Below are positions 14,735 to 26,069 of a stretch of DNA of 64,000 bases, in pieces. Under the pieces are notes generated by a model. The model had not been told where the DNA came from. It ran no database searches and worked only from the letters and a program-made list of their open reading frames with translations. This DNA comes from Fasciola hepatica. Taxonomy: Eukaryota; Platyhelminthes; Trematoda; Plagiorchiida; Fasciolidae. A program made the position numbers and the translations under genes. Within the stretch, counting starts at the first letter, position 1; each line of letters begins with the position of its first letter. Location: assembly GCA_948099385.1 (NCBI GenBank), contig CANUEZ040000028.1:4441501-4505500 (forward strand), written 5' to 3'.

Positions 14735-15580
14735 AAAAATTTCGGGTCAGATGCATGAATGATACATTCGTCATCGTCAGATCCTCACGCACTGAGAAGA
14801 CACAGGGTGGAATCAACACCTTCGTGTAAGTCACCTTCGCTGTTGAAATGGTGAAGGAGAACCAATTCACATTTCTGGAAGTATTAGTAGGAAGTAGCAG
14901 GTAAAAACTGCAGAAATCTCCATAACGAAAACAAACACAACGGACCAGATGTTGAGCTTCCATAGCAATCATTCGAAAAAGCAAAAGACTTCTTGCTCAA
15001 GAAATATGGTAAGCGGAGATAACGTACTTTGGAGCACCGCAGAGCTGGAAAAACCAGCAGAAAACTAACTTTATATGATGCTAAAACTGAACGGATACAC
15101 AAAGGACTTCATTCCGTAAACTACGTATTCGGATCCAAAGTCGAGACCAAGAAAGTAGCACAATCTATCAGGATAATCCTCTGGTACATCAAAAATATTT
15201 CCGAAATAACCTTAGGACTTTTTCAGTTGCTTGGTTTTACAGTTTCTCATAGACCAAAAAACCTTAGAGGAATATCAAAATCGATAGAGCAACTCAGACT
15301 CGAATCAATAGGAAATGGCACACGCGAACTGAATTGCAGGGACAAGGGCAAACACCACTTTGTTTATATTGGATGAGAGGTTGTTACATTATTAGATGAA
15401 CACAAACTAGGAGCAAGAAAACCCGATCCATTCTTCCGAATACCCATCCAAGAGGATCAAGAAGGACACATATTCGTTCGGGAAGTGGACCAAGCAAAGA
15501 CGAGACGGTCAAAGGAGTTCTTAGGAACCTTATGTTCTCCAAAAATATTGAACCAATAAACACACTGAATGAATCGCTTT
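14735..15580 (+). pseudogene. Penelope-like element remnant, RT end to GIY-YIG
   Basis: Shifting between plus-strand frames recovers the second half of a Penelope-like polyprotein. Near 14755 is a motif ending NDTFVIVRSSRTEK, the position of the catalytic YVDD box, here damaged. About 14840-14880 gives the VEMVKENQFTFLEVL block. Around 14950-15000 comes the His/Ser-rich block between the domains. Then 15140-15380 reads ETKKVAQSIR, LLGFTVSHRPKNL and ELNCRDKGKHHFVYIG, the start of the GIY-YIG endonuclease. The stretch 15390-15530 (DEHKLGARKPDPF and following) continues it. Several stops and shifts show it is dead. No N-terminal RT motifs were found upstream, so it is 5'-truncated. Penelope-like elements copy RNA at a nicked target using a single RT plus nuclease protein. 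Confidence 0.75.
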
Positions 15581-16389
15581 TATAATTGCCTTGTACTCAA
15601 GAAATTCAACTAACTGAAAATATGGAAAACAAATCATCTGGACCATAATCTTATCCACCCATAGCCATGAAACCCAATGCTTAGATGGAACACGTCGAAA
15701 AAGTGCGTGAAGTCTCAGTGGGCCAAGCCTCTGATAACATGCACCTGAATACCAATAACAATGAAAAGAGAAAAATAATCAAAGCAAATACAACGAGAAC
15801 CTTGAAAGGTCAAGCTTTCGAATAAAGACGGTATGGTAAAAAGGTGAAATTTCGAGTTTCTAAATTTGGAAATCTGCTTCTAGAAGTCAAAAGGACAGCT
15901 TTCTAAATTTGTAACTTTTTAACGTCAAGTTCATCCCAGAATTCAAGGCGGTTTGACATAAGATCAAGGGCAAGCTGCCTATATATGCATATGGGTAGGG
16001 GAATTTGACCTGAAAAATAATGATGTAATCTAGACTGGTGATGAAATGTCTGTTATCTGGAAGCCGAGCTAAGCAAGCACCAACGGATACAAACCATCAC
16101 CCTAAGCTATAAACAGTACCAATATTCAAGGTCAGAGGAAGAATTCACCTAACTCAAGTGGCTTTTACACACGTTAATTATGATCATCTTTCGGCAGAAG
16201 CCATTCTTCCGTTAATTTCGTTTTCGTCGATGCCGTTCTGGGAGGTCCACAATATTGTTTCCATATTCGGGAAACATGACGCGTCGTGTATTTCAATACA
16301 GCCTTTCATTGACGACTACTTATTGTTTGGAAAAAAGAAATTCCAGTTTACACAGAGAACTACATCTGAAGATGCCTAACTCAGTGATT
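15581..16389. other. No gene seen between Penelope remnant and SINE
   Basis: AT-rich sequence with no long frame. It probably includes the 3' flank of the preceding Penelope-like remnant and unique spacer. Confidence 0.4.
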
Positions 16390-16630
16390 CGGATCAGCCC
16401 AGACGCGAGCCAGGTGGCACCGTGATAGCACACACTTCTTCCAAGTGAAAATGCCCGGGTTCGAATCCTGGGTGGGGTGAGAGATATACACCATTGATTC
16501 GCTCTGACATGAGCGAAACTCTAGTGTGATGCTTCCGAGTGCGGGGATTTTAGGATGACCTGAGATTTGTATGTGGAATGGGGAGTTAAATCTAGAGTTA
16601 GCCAAGCAAAATAATGTAAGTGTTGGTGTC
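16390..16630 (+). mobile_element. tRNA-derived SINE, copy 1
   Basis: A polymerase III promoter is visible. An A-box-like TGGCACCGTGA lies at 16415-16425, and a B box GGTTCGAATCC, matching the tRNA consensus, at 16458-16468. The spacing is that of a tRNA. The body after the boxes (GTGAGATAT, then TGCTTCCGAGTGC near 16525) is shared with a second copy at 27.9 kb, which shows that this is a dispersed family rather than a functional tRNA. No clear target-site duplication was identified. Confidence 0.7.
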
Positions 16631-18518
16631 ACGAATATTTGAGAGTGCTTCTTTATTCGTCCTTATTGTTATCGTGAGGGCGTTGACCATTTTTTGTACA
16701 ACTGTTCTCACTGGGCCACTCCAAAAATCGGAACATTGGGATTGCGGAGGTTACCCAGTTTAGCTAATTTTCACCGGATTTCCAAGTGACTAGGGAAACA
16801 GCTTTAATATCATTCACGGAAAATCTCACAAGTACATCTATGGGAGACAGGAGAAAATGCATATGAAGGAAAGGAGTTCATTTAAGCGCAAAAATGGTTG
16901 TCGTAAATACCCATTCTCAATCCATTGTGAAGCCATTCCCAGATGCTATTCTTCCTTGTAAAACATAAGAAAGACGAATTCGATATGAAATCCTTACTGA
17001 CCGACAAGGTCAACAACGTCTTGCATTTTTATCCCTTTAGCATTTTCCAGTCTGCTAAACCATATATCGGATTATGACGTTGTTTTTACTCATGCAGTTA
17101 TAAAACACATCGCTAGAGCTTCATACTTATTTGACAGGCAGTTCCGGGTGAAATATCTGAAACAAGTAGTGTCAGGTAAAGTTGCGTAACACACCACAGT
17201 AACGCTTCACATTTTATATTTGGACTTATATTTCACTTTATCTCATCTGGTGGAATTCACATGTTTCACAATAATAATGATCACAGTTAGTCCGATATCA
17301 AGGACATTATTCCAGTGACCAATGTGTATTGGGAAAATTCCCGGTAAAAACACAGCAAATTTTATTTTCAAGTTTTACGTTGCTATTTCTGAACTACAAT
17401 AGATTCTTCCGAATTTATTAAGCGATAACTGAAGACGGACACAATCAAGGGGAGCTCCACTGTTTGGGAAAATCGGATGTACCAGGTCCGGTTAATGACA
17501 TGCGATGGAAAACGCTGATAGCTGCCTCATTAGTTTACTTTTGATCTACTGCTTCCCCTAGACTCACAGGTGTTCACCCCGTGAGCAACATGATCAGTCA
17601 CTCTTGCTGGAATTCGCCTTTCAGTTAGGCTTTGGTAACAACCGAGCCCCCATTCGTAAACGAGTACAGGAAGTGTGATTTTGCTTGAACGGATTACGGT
17701 TGTTCGAATGGGTGGACAAAATTTACGTTCGTACGGATGGAGTATGCAAACCCCGACTGCATTGTAGGTCTATTTTATTGTCCACTTTAGATGTGAAGTT
17801 ATTAAGTGTATTATACTTGCATCAATCATTGCACTTACCGACGGACAGTCTTATTTCACGTTGTCTCTATAAGTGAGCATAATTTATGTGACAAATATCT
17901 TCAGATGGCCATTTGATACGAGCACCTCGTTTAGCAAGGATATTTCATTCTTAAGTTGTTCGCACAGCTTTTCTGACTTTATCTGGGCTAATTCTGATGA
18001 ACTCTTGTTCGTCACGTAGAGCGCCAAATAGCGTGAAAAGCTGGTACTGGCTTGGTCTTGTGTGCCTTCGGTACAAGGACTCGACGGCTCTAAATTCAGG
18101 GTATCAGGTTATCGTAGCTTTCACAAACACACGAGTTTACGGGATCGCGTTTCACGGAAAGCAGCATGTGTTGATGAACCAAAGTAAGCTCCTATGAGAG
18201 GTAACTAGTTTCTACATGCCATCTGTGCTATAATGATGAAAATAAACGCCTGAGATAAAGACAAGCGAATAATCGAAGTGCACCACGCATTTCGATCAAC
18301 ATGGCAAAAGGTTGCTTGCAAAATATCTATCCATCTTTTCTTCTTTTTGGGGTTCATATTCCCACAGGCTTCTGGGACTATGACGGGGAAGAAATGAAGA
18401 ATACTTTGAAGTCCTCCGACAAAAGGATCAATAGCTGTGCGGGAGTGAATTGTAACGGTTCAAAGCCAGTGACGGAAGGGTGATATAACATGTAGTGTAG
18501 ATGTTCGAAAAACCGTTG
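16631..18518. other. No gene recognised between SINE copies
   Basis: Short frames only. No domain, RNA box pair or inverted repeat was seen. Confidence 0.4.
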
Positions 18519-18700
18519 ACAGCCAGCCCGGATAGCCTCGTGGTTGACGTGTTCGATTCACAATCGTCCACCCGGGTTCGACTCTCCTTGAAAGGTGTGG
18601 TGACTGTGCACTGCTGATGATTCCCAACAAGGATGAAAAAGGCCTACAGTGGTCCCATGGGTTTCAACAGTGATTTGAGCGTTGAAGATGCATAATGAGT
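18519..18700 (+). mobile_element. Smalpha-like tRNA-derived SINE with ribozyme remnant
   Basis: The left part is tRNA-like: an A-box-like TAGCCTCGTGG at 18533-18543 and a B-box-like GGTTCGACTCT at 18575-18585. It is followed by a hammerhead-like core at 18609-18651. The order (tRNA promoter, then hammerhead, then a tail rich in TGGT/TTTC blocks) is the layout known for the Smalpha family of schistosomes. This is the strongest single hint in the mobile DNA that the organism is a schistosomatid. The copy is diverged and probably old. The right end is uncertain. Confidence 0.65.
18609..18651 (+). ncRNA. Decayed hammerhead ribozyme core
   Basis: The strand reads CACTG, CTGATGA (18614-18620), a short stem II with three pairs and a mismatch, GAAA (18635-18638), a GGCC stem III half, and CAGTG (18647-18651). 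CACTG and CAGTG can form stem I with five pairs, and the CUGAUGA...GAAA core is intact. The cleavage triplet expected just before CAGTG (GUC in active family members) is here reduced to TA, so self-cleavage is probably lost. In Smalpha elements this ribozyme cuts the tandem transcript into units. Confidence 0.55.
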
Positions 18701-18763
18701 CCTAATACACAAATTTATTCACCAACTACTCAAATGTGCTTTTAACGCTGTCGTCTATTTTCA

Positions 18764-19019
18764 TCAACAAAAGAAAAGGGACCCGGTGATGAGGTGGGGT
18801 ATACGGGTAGAATTAAACATTTTTACCGGAGTGTAACGTTGTACTTGGGCAATGTATTTATTCCGCTGAGCCACTAAAATCCGTATATACATATTATATA
18901 TATATATTAATATACATTTTAACTGCGTATTGTAAAGCGCCTTGAAATAGGTCTCCACGCCCGTGTTAGCAATATGAGTATTGATGCTTGTCTATGCACT
19001 TACTGAGCTCCGGCTGACC
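18764..19019. other. AT-rich spacer with TA run
   Basis: Includes an imperfect (TA)n run near 18890-18910. No gene was recognised. Confidence 0.4.
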
Positions 19020-20500
19020 GAGGTTCCTTTCTCTGTCTAAGCAGATTGTGCTCGTGCAGCACGTGCCATGACTTAACCGTCCCGACTTTTTGGGGTCACA
19101 TTGCGTTCTTCCTGCTGAGATCAAGTGGTCTAAACCCTTTGCCTCCTATCTCAAAAAGTGACGCTTAGAGGACTTCACTTGCAGTCCGCATTTTGGAAAG
19201 CTTTCATACGAGCACCGAAGGTTCTCGCTGTATTCGTAGATTCTATCCAGTGTACGGTAATATCATATTACGCCATGCAAAGATGACAAACACAACCTCT
19301 TAGTGTGACACACATCGATCTTTGGAATGTTGTTGAGGCGTTGGTTAGTCCGAATGGCCTTGCCTGGACCTCGTATAGGCCTGTTGGAACGGCAAACCCC
19401 GTTTTGCTACGGTCATCTGAAAGTACCTTGACTTGTTCTTAGCCGGGAGTAAAATCCAGTGTGCTGAAATGCTTTGTGCCACCTAGGGCTTCTGAAGTAC
19501 GATCTCTCCTGGGTAAGGAAGTGAACCTTTTTGCAATGGCTTTTAGCTGATTATACTGAACCCACAAATGAAGGGAACCGTTTTCTGCTAGACTATGACC
19601 ACGGTTGAGGGCCACGGCGAACAAGATGGCCGAATTACGGCTTGTCCTGCCATATTCTTTAACATCCTTTCAACCTACTCTCAGTAATGAATAGGAATCG
19701 TGTGCCTTAGTGAACAAAAAGGTGGTGCGTTGCTCTTCCCGATTTTGAGTGGCAACACGTTTGCACGCTCAATCTTCGTGCTTTCGGTTGAAAACACGTT
19801 GGAAAACTCGGTTAATATTACTGCTCGCGTCATTCCGTTGGTTTGATAATGATGCTCTACTATTAGTAGTTTTATCCAGATGGGTTAGCGTCGTTGCGCA
19901 ACTGGTAATATATTGCCTTCAATGCTGACCGTATTCTAGGTCACATAAATAATTGCCTTACGGTGTGTTAAAAAAACCATCCTTAGGACCATCGCTCAGG
20001 GTAATCTGTCCACTACCATCATAGAATGTTATTCGCAATCGTCTAGTTTTTGGGGGAACTTAACCATTCCCTGCCACTCATCCGCTGTGCCGTTAACAGC
20101 CACCAACCGAGGTCCGGTACGTTGAAAAGGGCGTATATTCTGCCCCAACAACTGTACATTATTTACTTAACATACTGTTCTATTGTCGGCTGACGTCTGG
20201 ACACAGCAGACCCATGTGCACATGTTCGCTAGAGGCAGCCTAGATGCAACACATGAATACTTCGAACACAAATAGAGATACTGAACTCATCCGGTCCGTT
20301 GTGCCCCCCCCCCCCCCCCCCCCCTTCTGACCCATTTACCAAAGTGCCAGCGGTAGTAGCAGTCATGAAGTGTTGCACTGTACTGGGGTCGTTGATTAGA
20401 GCTCCTTAGGTCATAATTCCACGGAAGTCACAGCTATCTTTCCCTTCGGGGCCATCAGTTCGGTGGGGCTTCTCTGGAGTACAGTCTTTGTCCCACCGCA
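19020..20500. other. GC-richer repeat-like sequence, unassigned
   Basis: This 1.5-kb stretch is visibly richer in G and C than its neighbours and abuts the Penelope-like coding region. It contains a 21-bp C run. No long frame on either strand and no domain could be read. It may be the 5' part or an insertion target of the Penelope-like copy, or another old element. I cannot name it. Confidence 0.3.
20304..20324. repeat. Poly-C tract of about 21 bp
   Basis: A pure run of C on the plus strand, striking in an AT-rich genome. The length is likely unstable and may be wrong in the assembly. Confidence 0.9.
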
Positions 20501-20599
20501 GCAGCCGTGTTACAAGCGACCAGCTCATCAAGCTGGTTGGCCACCTCAATTTACTCTGTCCATCAAGCAGTATGCGTGACGAAGGCTGTAAGAAGACTT

Positions 20600-21472
20600 T
20601 CCGTTTCTCAGTCATGGCACGACGTAACGGCTCCAGTGGATTATAAACGTGGACTGGTCAGAACTCTCTTCAACAGAGCCCAGAAAATCTATACAGAAAA
20701 TAAAATACAGAACGAAGAGGAGTTCATAAAAAGGACTCTGCTGGCCAACAGTTATCCGGAAAACTTTATCAGACAACCTCAGAAGCCGAGACTTATGCGC
20801 GAGAAAACAATGAACGAAGAGAAGAAGCAAGTTTTTATCACTTTGCCTTTTAAAGATCATTTATTTAATCAAATAAATTATAATCTCAAGTCAGATCTAA
20901 GGCACACGTACACAGCGGCGCAGTTGCGTTTGCTGCAGACGACCGAAAGGTCATGTTTTCAAAATCACTCAAACAGTCTTGCTGTTCTCGATGTCTCACA
21001 AATTGTCTATCTGTTCTCTCGCAGTTGCGGTGACGTATACATTGGTAGGACGGGTAGTTGCTTGACTCAACGAATGTCAGAACACACACCCAAATGGCCG
21101 TCAAACCTAATGACGCAACCTGCTGGGGCAATACACAACGACGTGAAACCACCAGCTTCTTCGATTGCAAGACACTTGATTGCATCAGGTCATAAAGTTG
21201 ACCTGACTCAGTGTTTCGAAGCGATGTTGAGCAATCCAACACCGAAACTATTAGCGTTCAGTGAAGCTATTTTAGTCATGATGCATCAGCCAGCACTCTG
21301 TGCACAAAAACGATTGACCCAAAATGTTTGTTTACCTTGGCGTTACCACGACAGATTTCACCCTCCCCAAATTACGTACTGTAAGAACTTTCGATCGTGC
21401 CCACTTTACTGTTGGACTTGCCCCCCTATTGTACCATGTATATATACTGACAAGTTTTACGTCCGCGGTTGA
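20600..21472 (+). CDS. Penelope-like element, GIY-YIG part (5'-truncated)
   Basis: One open frame covers the C-terminal half of a Penelope-like protein. DYKRGLVRTLFNRAQKI near 20640-20690 and EEFIKRTLLANSYPENFI near 20715-20765 are the linker blocks that follow the reverse transcriptase. A Lys/Glu-rich segment follows. Then the GIY-YIG endonuclease starts with IVYLFSRSCGDVYIGRT (about 21002-21050), continues with LTQRMSEHTPKW and SSIARHLIASGHKVD, and ends near NVCLPW (about 21340). The reverse transcriptase is missing, so this copy cannot move alone. The frame runs some 40 codons past the usual domain end before a stop. No ATG is needed or evident at the left edge. The nuclease domain is surprisingly free of stops. 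Confidence 0.8.
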   Translation, partial: SVSQSWHDVTAPVDYKRGLVRTLFNRAQKIYTENKIQNEEEFIKRTLLANSYPENFIRQPQKPRLMREKTMNEEKKQVFITLPFKDHLFNQINYNLKSDLRHTYTAAQLRLLQTTERSCFQNHSNSLAVLDVSQIVYLFSRSCGDVYIGRTGSCLTQRMSEHTPKWPSNLMTQPAGAIHNDVKPPASSIARHLIASGHKVDLTQCFEAMLSNPTPKLLAFSEAILVMMHQPALCAQKRLTQNVCLPWRYHDRFHPPQITYCKNFRSCPLYCWTCPPIVPCIYTDKFYVRG

Positions 21473-24400
21473 CAAGAGTAAACGAAATGCTTGCATCTCG
21501 CGACTTATGTCTTCCTTCTGTTCTCATGAATTGGATAAAGGGAACCCAGTGTTTCAAATGCTTATTCTGCCAAACACGAGAGCTCTCGGTCCATCGCTAC
21601 CATGTTTCTCAGGGCTTTTTTGTGCTTCTGTAGAAAAAGGGGCGGTACTTAGAAGGGCGCCAGTGTTCCGTATGACACCTTGTCAGCCGCGTAAAATTGT
21701 TCTTCGAGACTGGCTCGTCGAAAAATTTTTCGTCACGAGATATCTTGTGCATCTTCGTCCAGCAACCTCGTGGAAACGATGTCTTGATCGGCTTTCTGAA
21801 ATCAACTGAGATACTCTCGTTTATATGCTGAGCAACGCCGGGAATTATCTCCCATGGAAAATATGTCCGGTGATTTGTGCACACAAATCGGATCACTCAA
21901 ATATGGTCCAATAACTGGACTCAAAAATCGAGCTGTGATTTGGCGGAGAAATAACGTAGCACGCTTATTACCCCTATTGAAGGTCATTTTTTTGTTTTAC
22001 GAACTAGACACGAACCATTCATTGTCATCGGAGTTTGCTCAGTGGAGTACAATGTTCATAGAGACTCAAAACGACATCTGCTATGTCAATCAATGAAAAA
22101 GCTTCAATAGCCATGCATCATCTGCAACCCCATTTCCGGAGAACTTCACGTTTATCGCACGAGAGACAGATTGCAGAGTGTAAAATATGGCAAAAATACT
22201 GATGCCTCGGTAATCAGCAATCTTGATATTTCCTCGTATGTAATGAGTTATTCTGACAAATCTGGCGGAAGAGACTACATAACCAACAAGCGTCCCTTTT
22301 TGCACCTGATTTCCAATCTCTGTTTCGAAGTGGGGTCCACCGAAACTAAAGTCACCAGTGATTACTGGTCACTGTAAACGGCCTCATTGGCATGAGATTT
22401 TCCAGAGAAACACCATGAATTATGTAAGTAGGTTTGCTTTTGTTCGGCGAAATTGCCCTCTGCGATGTTCTGGGGAACTTTTATTATGGAATCTAAAAAC
22501 CTCCGTCTGATTCTAAATTTTCCAGTTCAAAAGTCAGATCCTCTAATCAAACGATTGTAGGTATGGATTTTTATTTCAGTCTGACTAAAGGTGAGCAGCT
22601 GATAGGAAAGAATGACCAATTCTGTCCAAAATGAATCTCACGTGGCTGATGGCTGTCCTTCCGGATCTGAAGACACGATGGTGGTCTACCCTACAGTACA
22701 ATTTTTTATACCAAAAATACTGTTTCTGGTTGGATGAAAATGAATAAGCTACAGAACTATGATTACCATGCAATGAGGTTTAGGAAATTGAACATATTTT
22801 CTAAGCTTCCCGGACTGTCAGCCTAACAATACCATTAATTAGTTAATCGAAAGGAACAAAAGTTTTCAGCCCGATCTGTCATCAATACTACAATAAAGTC
22901 GCAAACCTTTCATTCGTTTATTTTAAAGCTTCCTTTTTTACAAATTATTCTTTTTGTCCGAGCACTTTTAGGTTTACCGGATGGTGTAAAATAGGTGCTT
23001 TTCAGGAGATTATTGCAGCCCAACTGACTGATTCACAACCGTCAAGCGACGATTATTTCATTAATATTACTACTAACCTATCGGCTGGGCTTGATGCTAA
23101 TACAGTAGAATTTTAAATCAAAGAGTGTACAGACAACGCGAAGCGAGCTGGTTCAACGATGAACACCACGATGCAAAATACAAGTGAGTTTTCAAGTGAC
23201 GAACATCCAGACTCGTCGTACCAATAATACATTTTTGATTACCATGATTTAACTTATCCTGTAAAACAGAAATACTAAGCAATATAAATCTATAACTATT
23301 CATCCCGAATTAAATTTGGGTGCGAAACGAATCAAGTTAAGAAAACGAACGCATGATTTGTTACCGTTTATTATCTACGTAGTGAACATTGAAGTTTCTC
23401 GTTCGAATAACATTCGTAGGTAAATCCATCCATCTCTGATATCCTATTTGTGGGGGTATGACACACCATTCGATAGGCGGTTTGGTCTCACTGGCAGACG
23501 GCGCATCAGCACCGCCCCCTACCGAGCCCACGAAATCACGAACGGCAGGACAGCAGATTGATGGCGTGAATCGATAGACGAGAGACTGATCCTGCCAGCG
23601 GCATTGAGGCCTCACATCGCGGCGGCCGACTCCAGTGGACCAATGCGCTGCGTGCAAGGTGTGGGTATATGAACTGACTACCCACGTAACTGTTTTTATA
23701 CCGCTAAAACCGGGTCAGTTCTCGGGCAGAACTGAGTTCTCACTGTAGTTAGTGGTACAGTTTAAAAAATTATCCAAGCTCCTTTATTGAAGATTGAAAA
23801 TGACTAAATCAACCAATGAAATATCATAGTGTGGATTATTATGGGCATCATCACTGGTCGCTTGCCAGATGGACCGAAAAAAACTGCCTGATATTTCAGT
23901 GTGGTGGAAGAACTCTCTGGTCGAATGAGTTTTAAACTATGCTTAGGGGACATGATCTTATTTCGTGAAAAGAATCCCATTAGCCACTGAGACGGCAGAT
24001 AAAGCGGAAAATTCTTTTTTCGGTTGTTTGTTCTGAAGCGCCCATAGTAATAAGGGTCAAAACCAATAACTAAGACAGTAATTTTCCTAAATGAGCTTTC
24101 CGGCCAAAAACTAAGTAGTTCGCTACAGAGAAGACCCTGGAAATGATTTCAGCTTCCTCCGTTACCGTTTTTCTGAATGATCATACGTCGTACAGACTCG
24201 AAAACAAGTCCGATGACAGTCGATTTGGATCGAGTTTGGTCGAATTCCAGAAATGCTACTGAGTTACTTGTCAGTAGCCGAAATTCAATCGATTGTCATG
24301 AATCGGAGGAAATTCGCTAGTGTGTCCATAAATGGAGGATCGATGACATCATTGCTTACGAATGACGAAGATGCTACTAACAAGAGGAATAAATGTAATG

Positions 24401-24830
24401 AACAAGAAATTGTCTGCAAAGTTTAGGAGTTAGATAGCAGATGGAGTTATGTAATCCGTTTGAGTATTATTCACAATACTCAACTACTTCCTGATTTCAA
24501 TGGGAATAAAAAATGACCGGAATCAAAACAGAAATAGTAAATACCTCACTGATTTTTATTATGCATCATGACAGTAAACAGATAGAAAGAAGGTGCTGAG
24601 AACTGCCTGCTGGAGAATGGTGTATTTTGTCCCAGAAGTATCCCACTGAACAGTATATAGAATAATTGGTAGCAATTTTCAGCACTGACCAAGGCTATCA
24701 AAGTGAATTTCACACACGCAACTTTACAATCTTTCGATCATGATGCAAGAAAAGTCGAAAATTCCGCAGATGGAACCGAGAAAATAAAGGTGGAATGAAG
24801 CAAATTTACCAGCATTTCTTCTGCCAGAGG
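21473..24830. other. No gene recognised, short GC-rich island inside
   Basis: A 161-codon frame at 21324-21809 (plus) overlaps the end of the Penelope-like frame and has no recognisable domain. It is probably a shadow of the GC-richer 3' flank. Around 23450-23690 the base composition becomes clearly GC-rich, with a 98-codon minus-strand frame (23361-23657) that I do not recognise. The rest is AT-rich without features. Confidence 0.35.
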
Positions 24831-24969
24831 TTCTGATCGCTGAGCTTGCAATTTAGATCGCAAAACGTTTCATCACCAGTCGAGGGGATATTATGCACAT
24901 GCACAGACGATGTCGCCTCGACTGGTGATGAAACGTTTGCGATCCTAAAGTCAAGCTCGGCGATCAGAA
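24831..24969. repeat. Short inverted repeat with paired hammerhead-like cores
   Basis: Arms 24831-24885 and 24916-24969 are near-perfect reverse complements of about 55 bp around a 30-bp centre. Each arm carries CTGGTGATGAAACGTTTGCG on one strand (plus strand at 24922-24941). This resembles a minimal hammerhead core (CUGANGA then GAAAC) with almost no stem II, of the type described at the ends of Penelope-like elements, but position 6 (A) is G. The right arm continues into AAGCTCGGCGATCAGAAC. Two element ends joined head to head would explain the structure. Confidence 0.6.
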
Positions 24970-25906
24970 CATTATGGCAACCAACAGCCTGAGCTACAAT
25001 CAACAAAAATATTTAAAACCCTTGAGGCCAACATTTCTTTTCCCTACAAAATACTGGATGAATAAGGCAAGAAGTTTACATGGATAACCCTATGAAAAAT
25101 GTTTTAGCTGCAAAACTAGATCAGCACTTTAGTTAATTAGTAAAAAGCAAAGTGTCACTGCCGAATTATGTTATTGTCAAACGAAATACTTGAGCAGATT
25201 TTGCACCTGACTCTTCCTAGTTAATCTCATATTACCTGTGTCGAGAGGGAAACTCGATCAGATACTCAGGATACAGCGACTGAGATATATTCCAAAAACC
25301 CCCCAATACACGGCGCGATCATCCAGAAGGAACCGAAGTAAACCTTAGGCTCGAGAAATAAAATGGATGTAGTTGCATCTTCGTTCCGCGTAAGGCAGGG
25401 TCGTATTACTGTACGAGTAACTTTGTGCGCGTGGTTCTTGGTTTCAGACCAAAACTAGCGAAATTCTGTAAGTCATTATTTATCAGGGCCTGCTAATTTG
25501 GTGCGCCTGAAAAGCAGAGTAACAAGAAACATTAAAAGTCATATTTAGAAACGCGACCAACATAGAGGGTCAAGTGAGAATTTAGTTTATTCAGTAGTAT
25601 ATTTCTCAATGTTTCTCTATCAGAACGTCGGAAGTAATCATTCTGACTCGCGAGATTCAATAAGGTAATTAAATGAATATTATTTCCCACCAGTGAATAC
25701 CTAACTCGTCGGCGAAAGGCAATTCCCGTTTGTACTAAGGTGAACCTATAAAGCATGGCCGTTCGGGCGTCCTTTTTCACACTGCCGCAATTACTAACCT
25801 TGTAATGTTTAGCTGATTTTCCAAGCTATGGTCGTTTCCAGGGCAAGCTCCATTCATACAGTCAGGTGCAGGGATCATCCAGTACTCACTGATGTTGCCA
25901 CCTCGG

Positions 25907-25926
25907 CTGACGATGAAACGTTTGCG
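25907..25926 (+). ncRNA. Hammerhead-like core of a Penelope-type element end
   Basis: The sequence CTGACGATGAAACGTTTGCG contains CUGACGA, a single T in place of stem II, then GAAAC and a four-base loop closed by CG pairs. It differs from the 24.9-kb motif mainly by having A at the invariant sixth position. I could not find a convincing stem I or cleavage triplet, so activity is doubtful. Assigning it to a Penelope-like terminal repeat is inference. Confidence 0.3.
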
Positions 25927-26069
25927 ACCAAAACATCAAACTTCAAAAACACCAAAAACTTCACTGGTAATAATCTTTATTTCAATATTGTAAACAGCGG
26001 ACACATTTTTTTAGCTTCTAAATTACTTCGGCTGCTAATTTTCTTTCGTTGCACACACATTTCCTAAAC

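Noticed and set aside
21324..21809. 161-codon plus-strand frame overlapping the Penelope-like GIY-YIG end
   Set aside because: No domain, and it overlaps a better-supported frame in GC-richer sequence, where long shadow frames are common.
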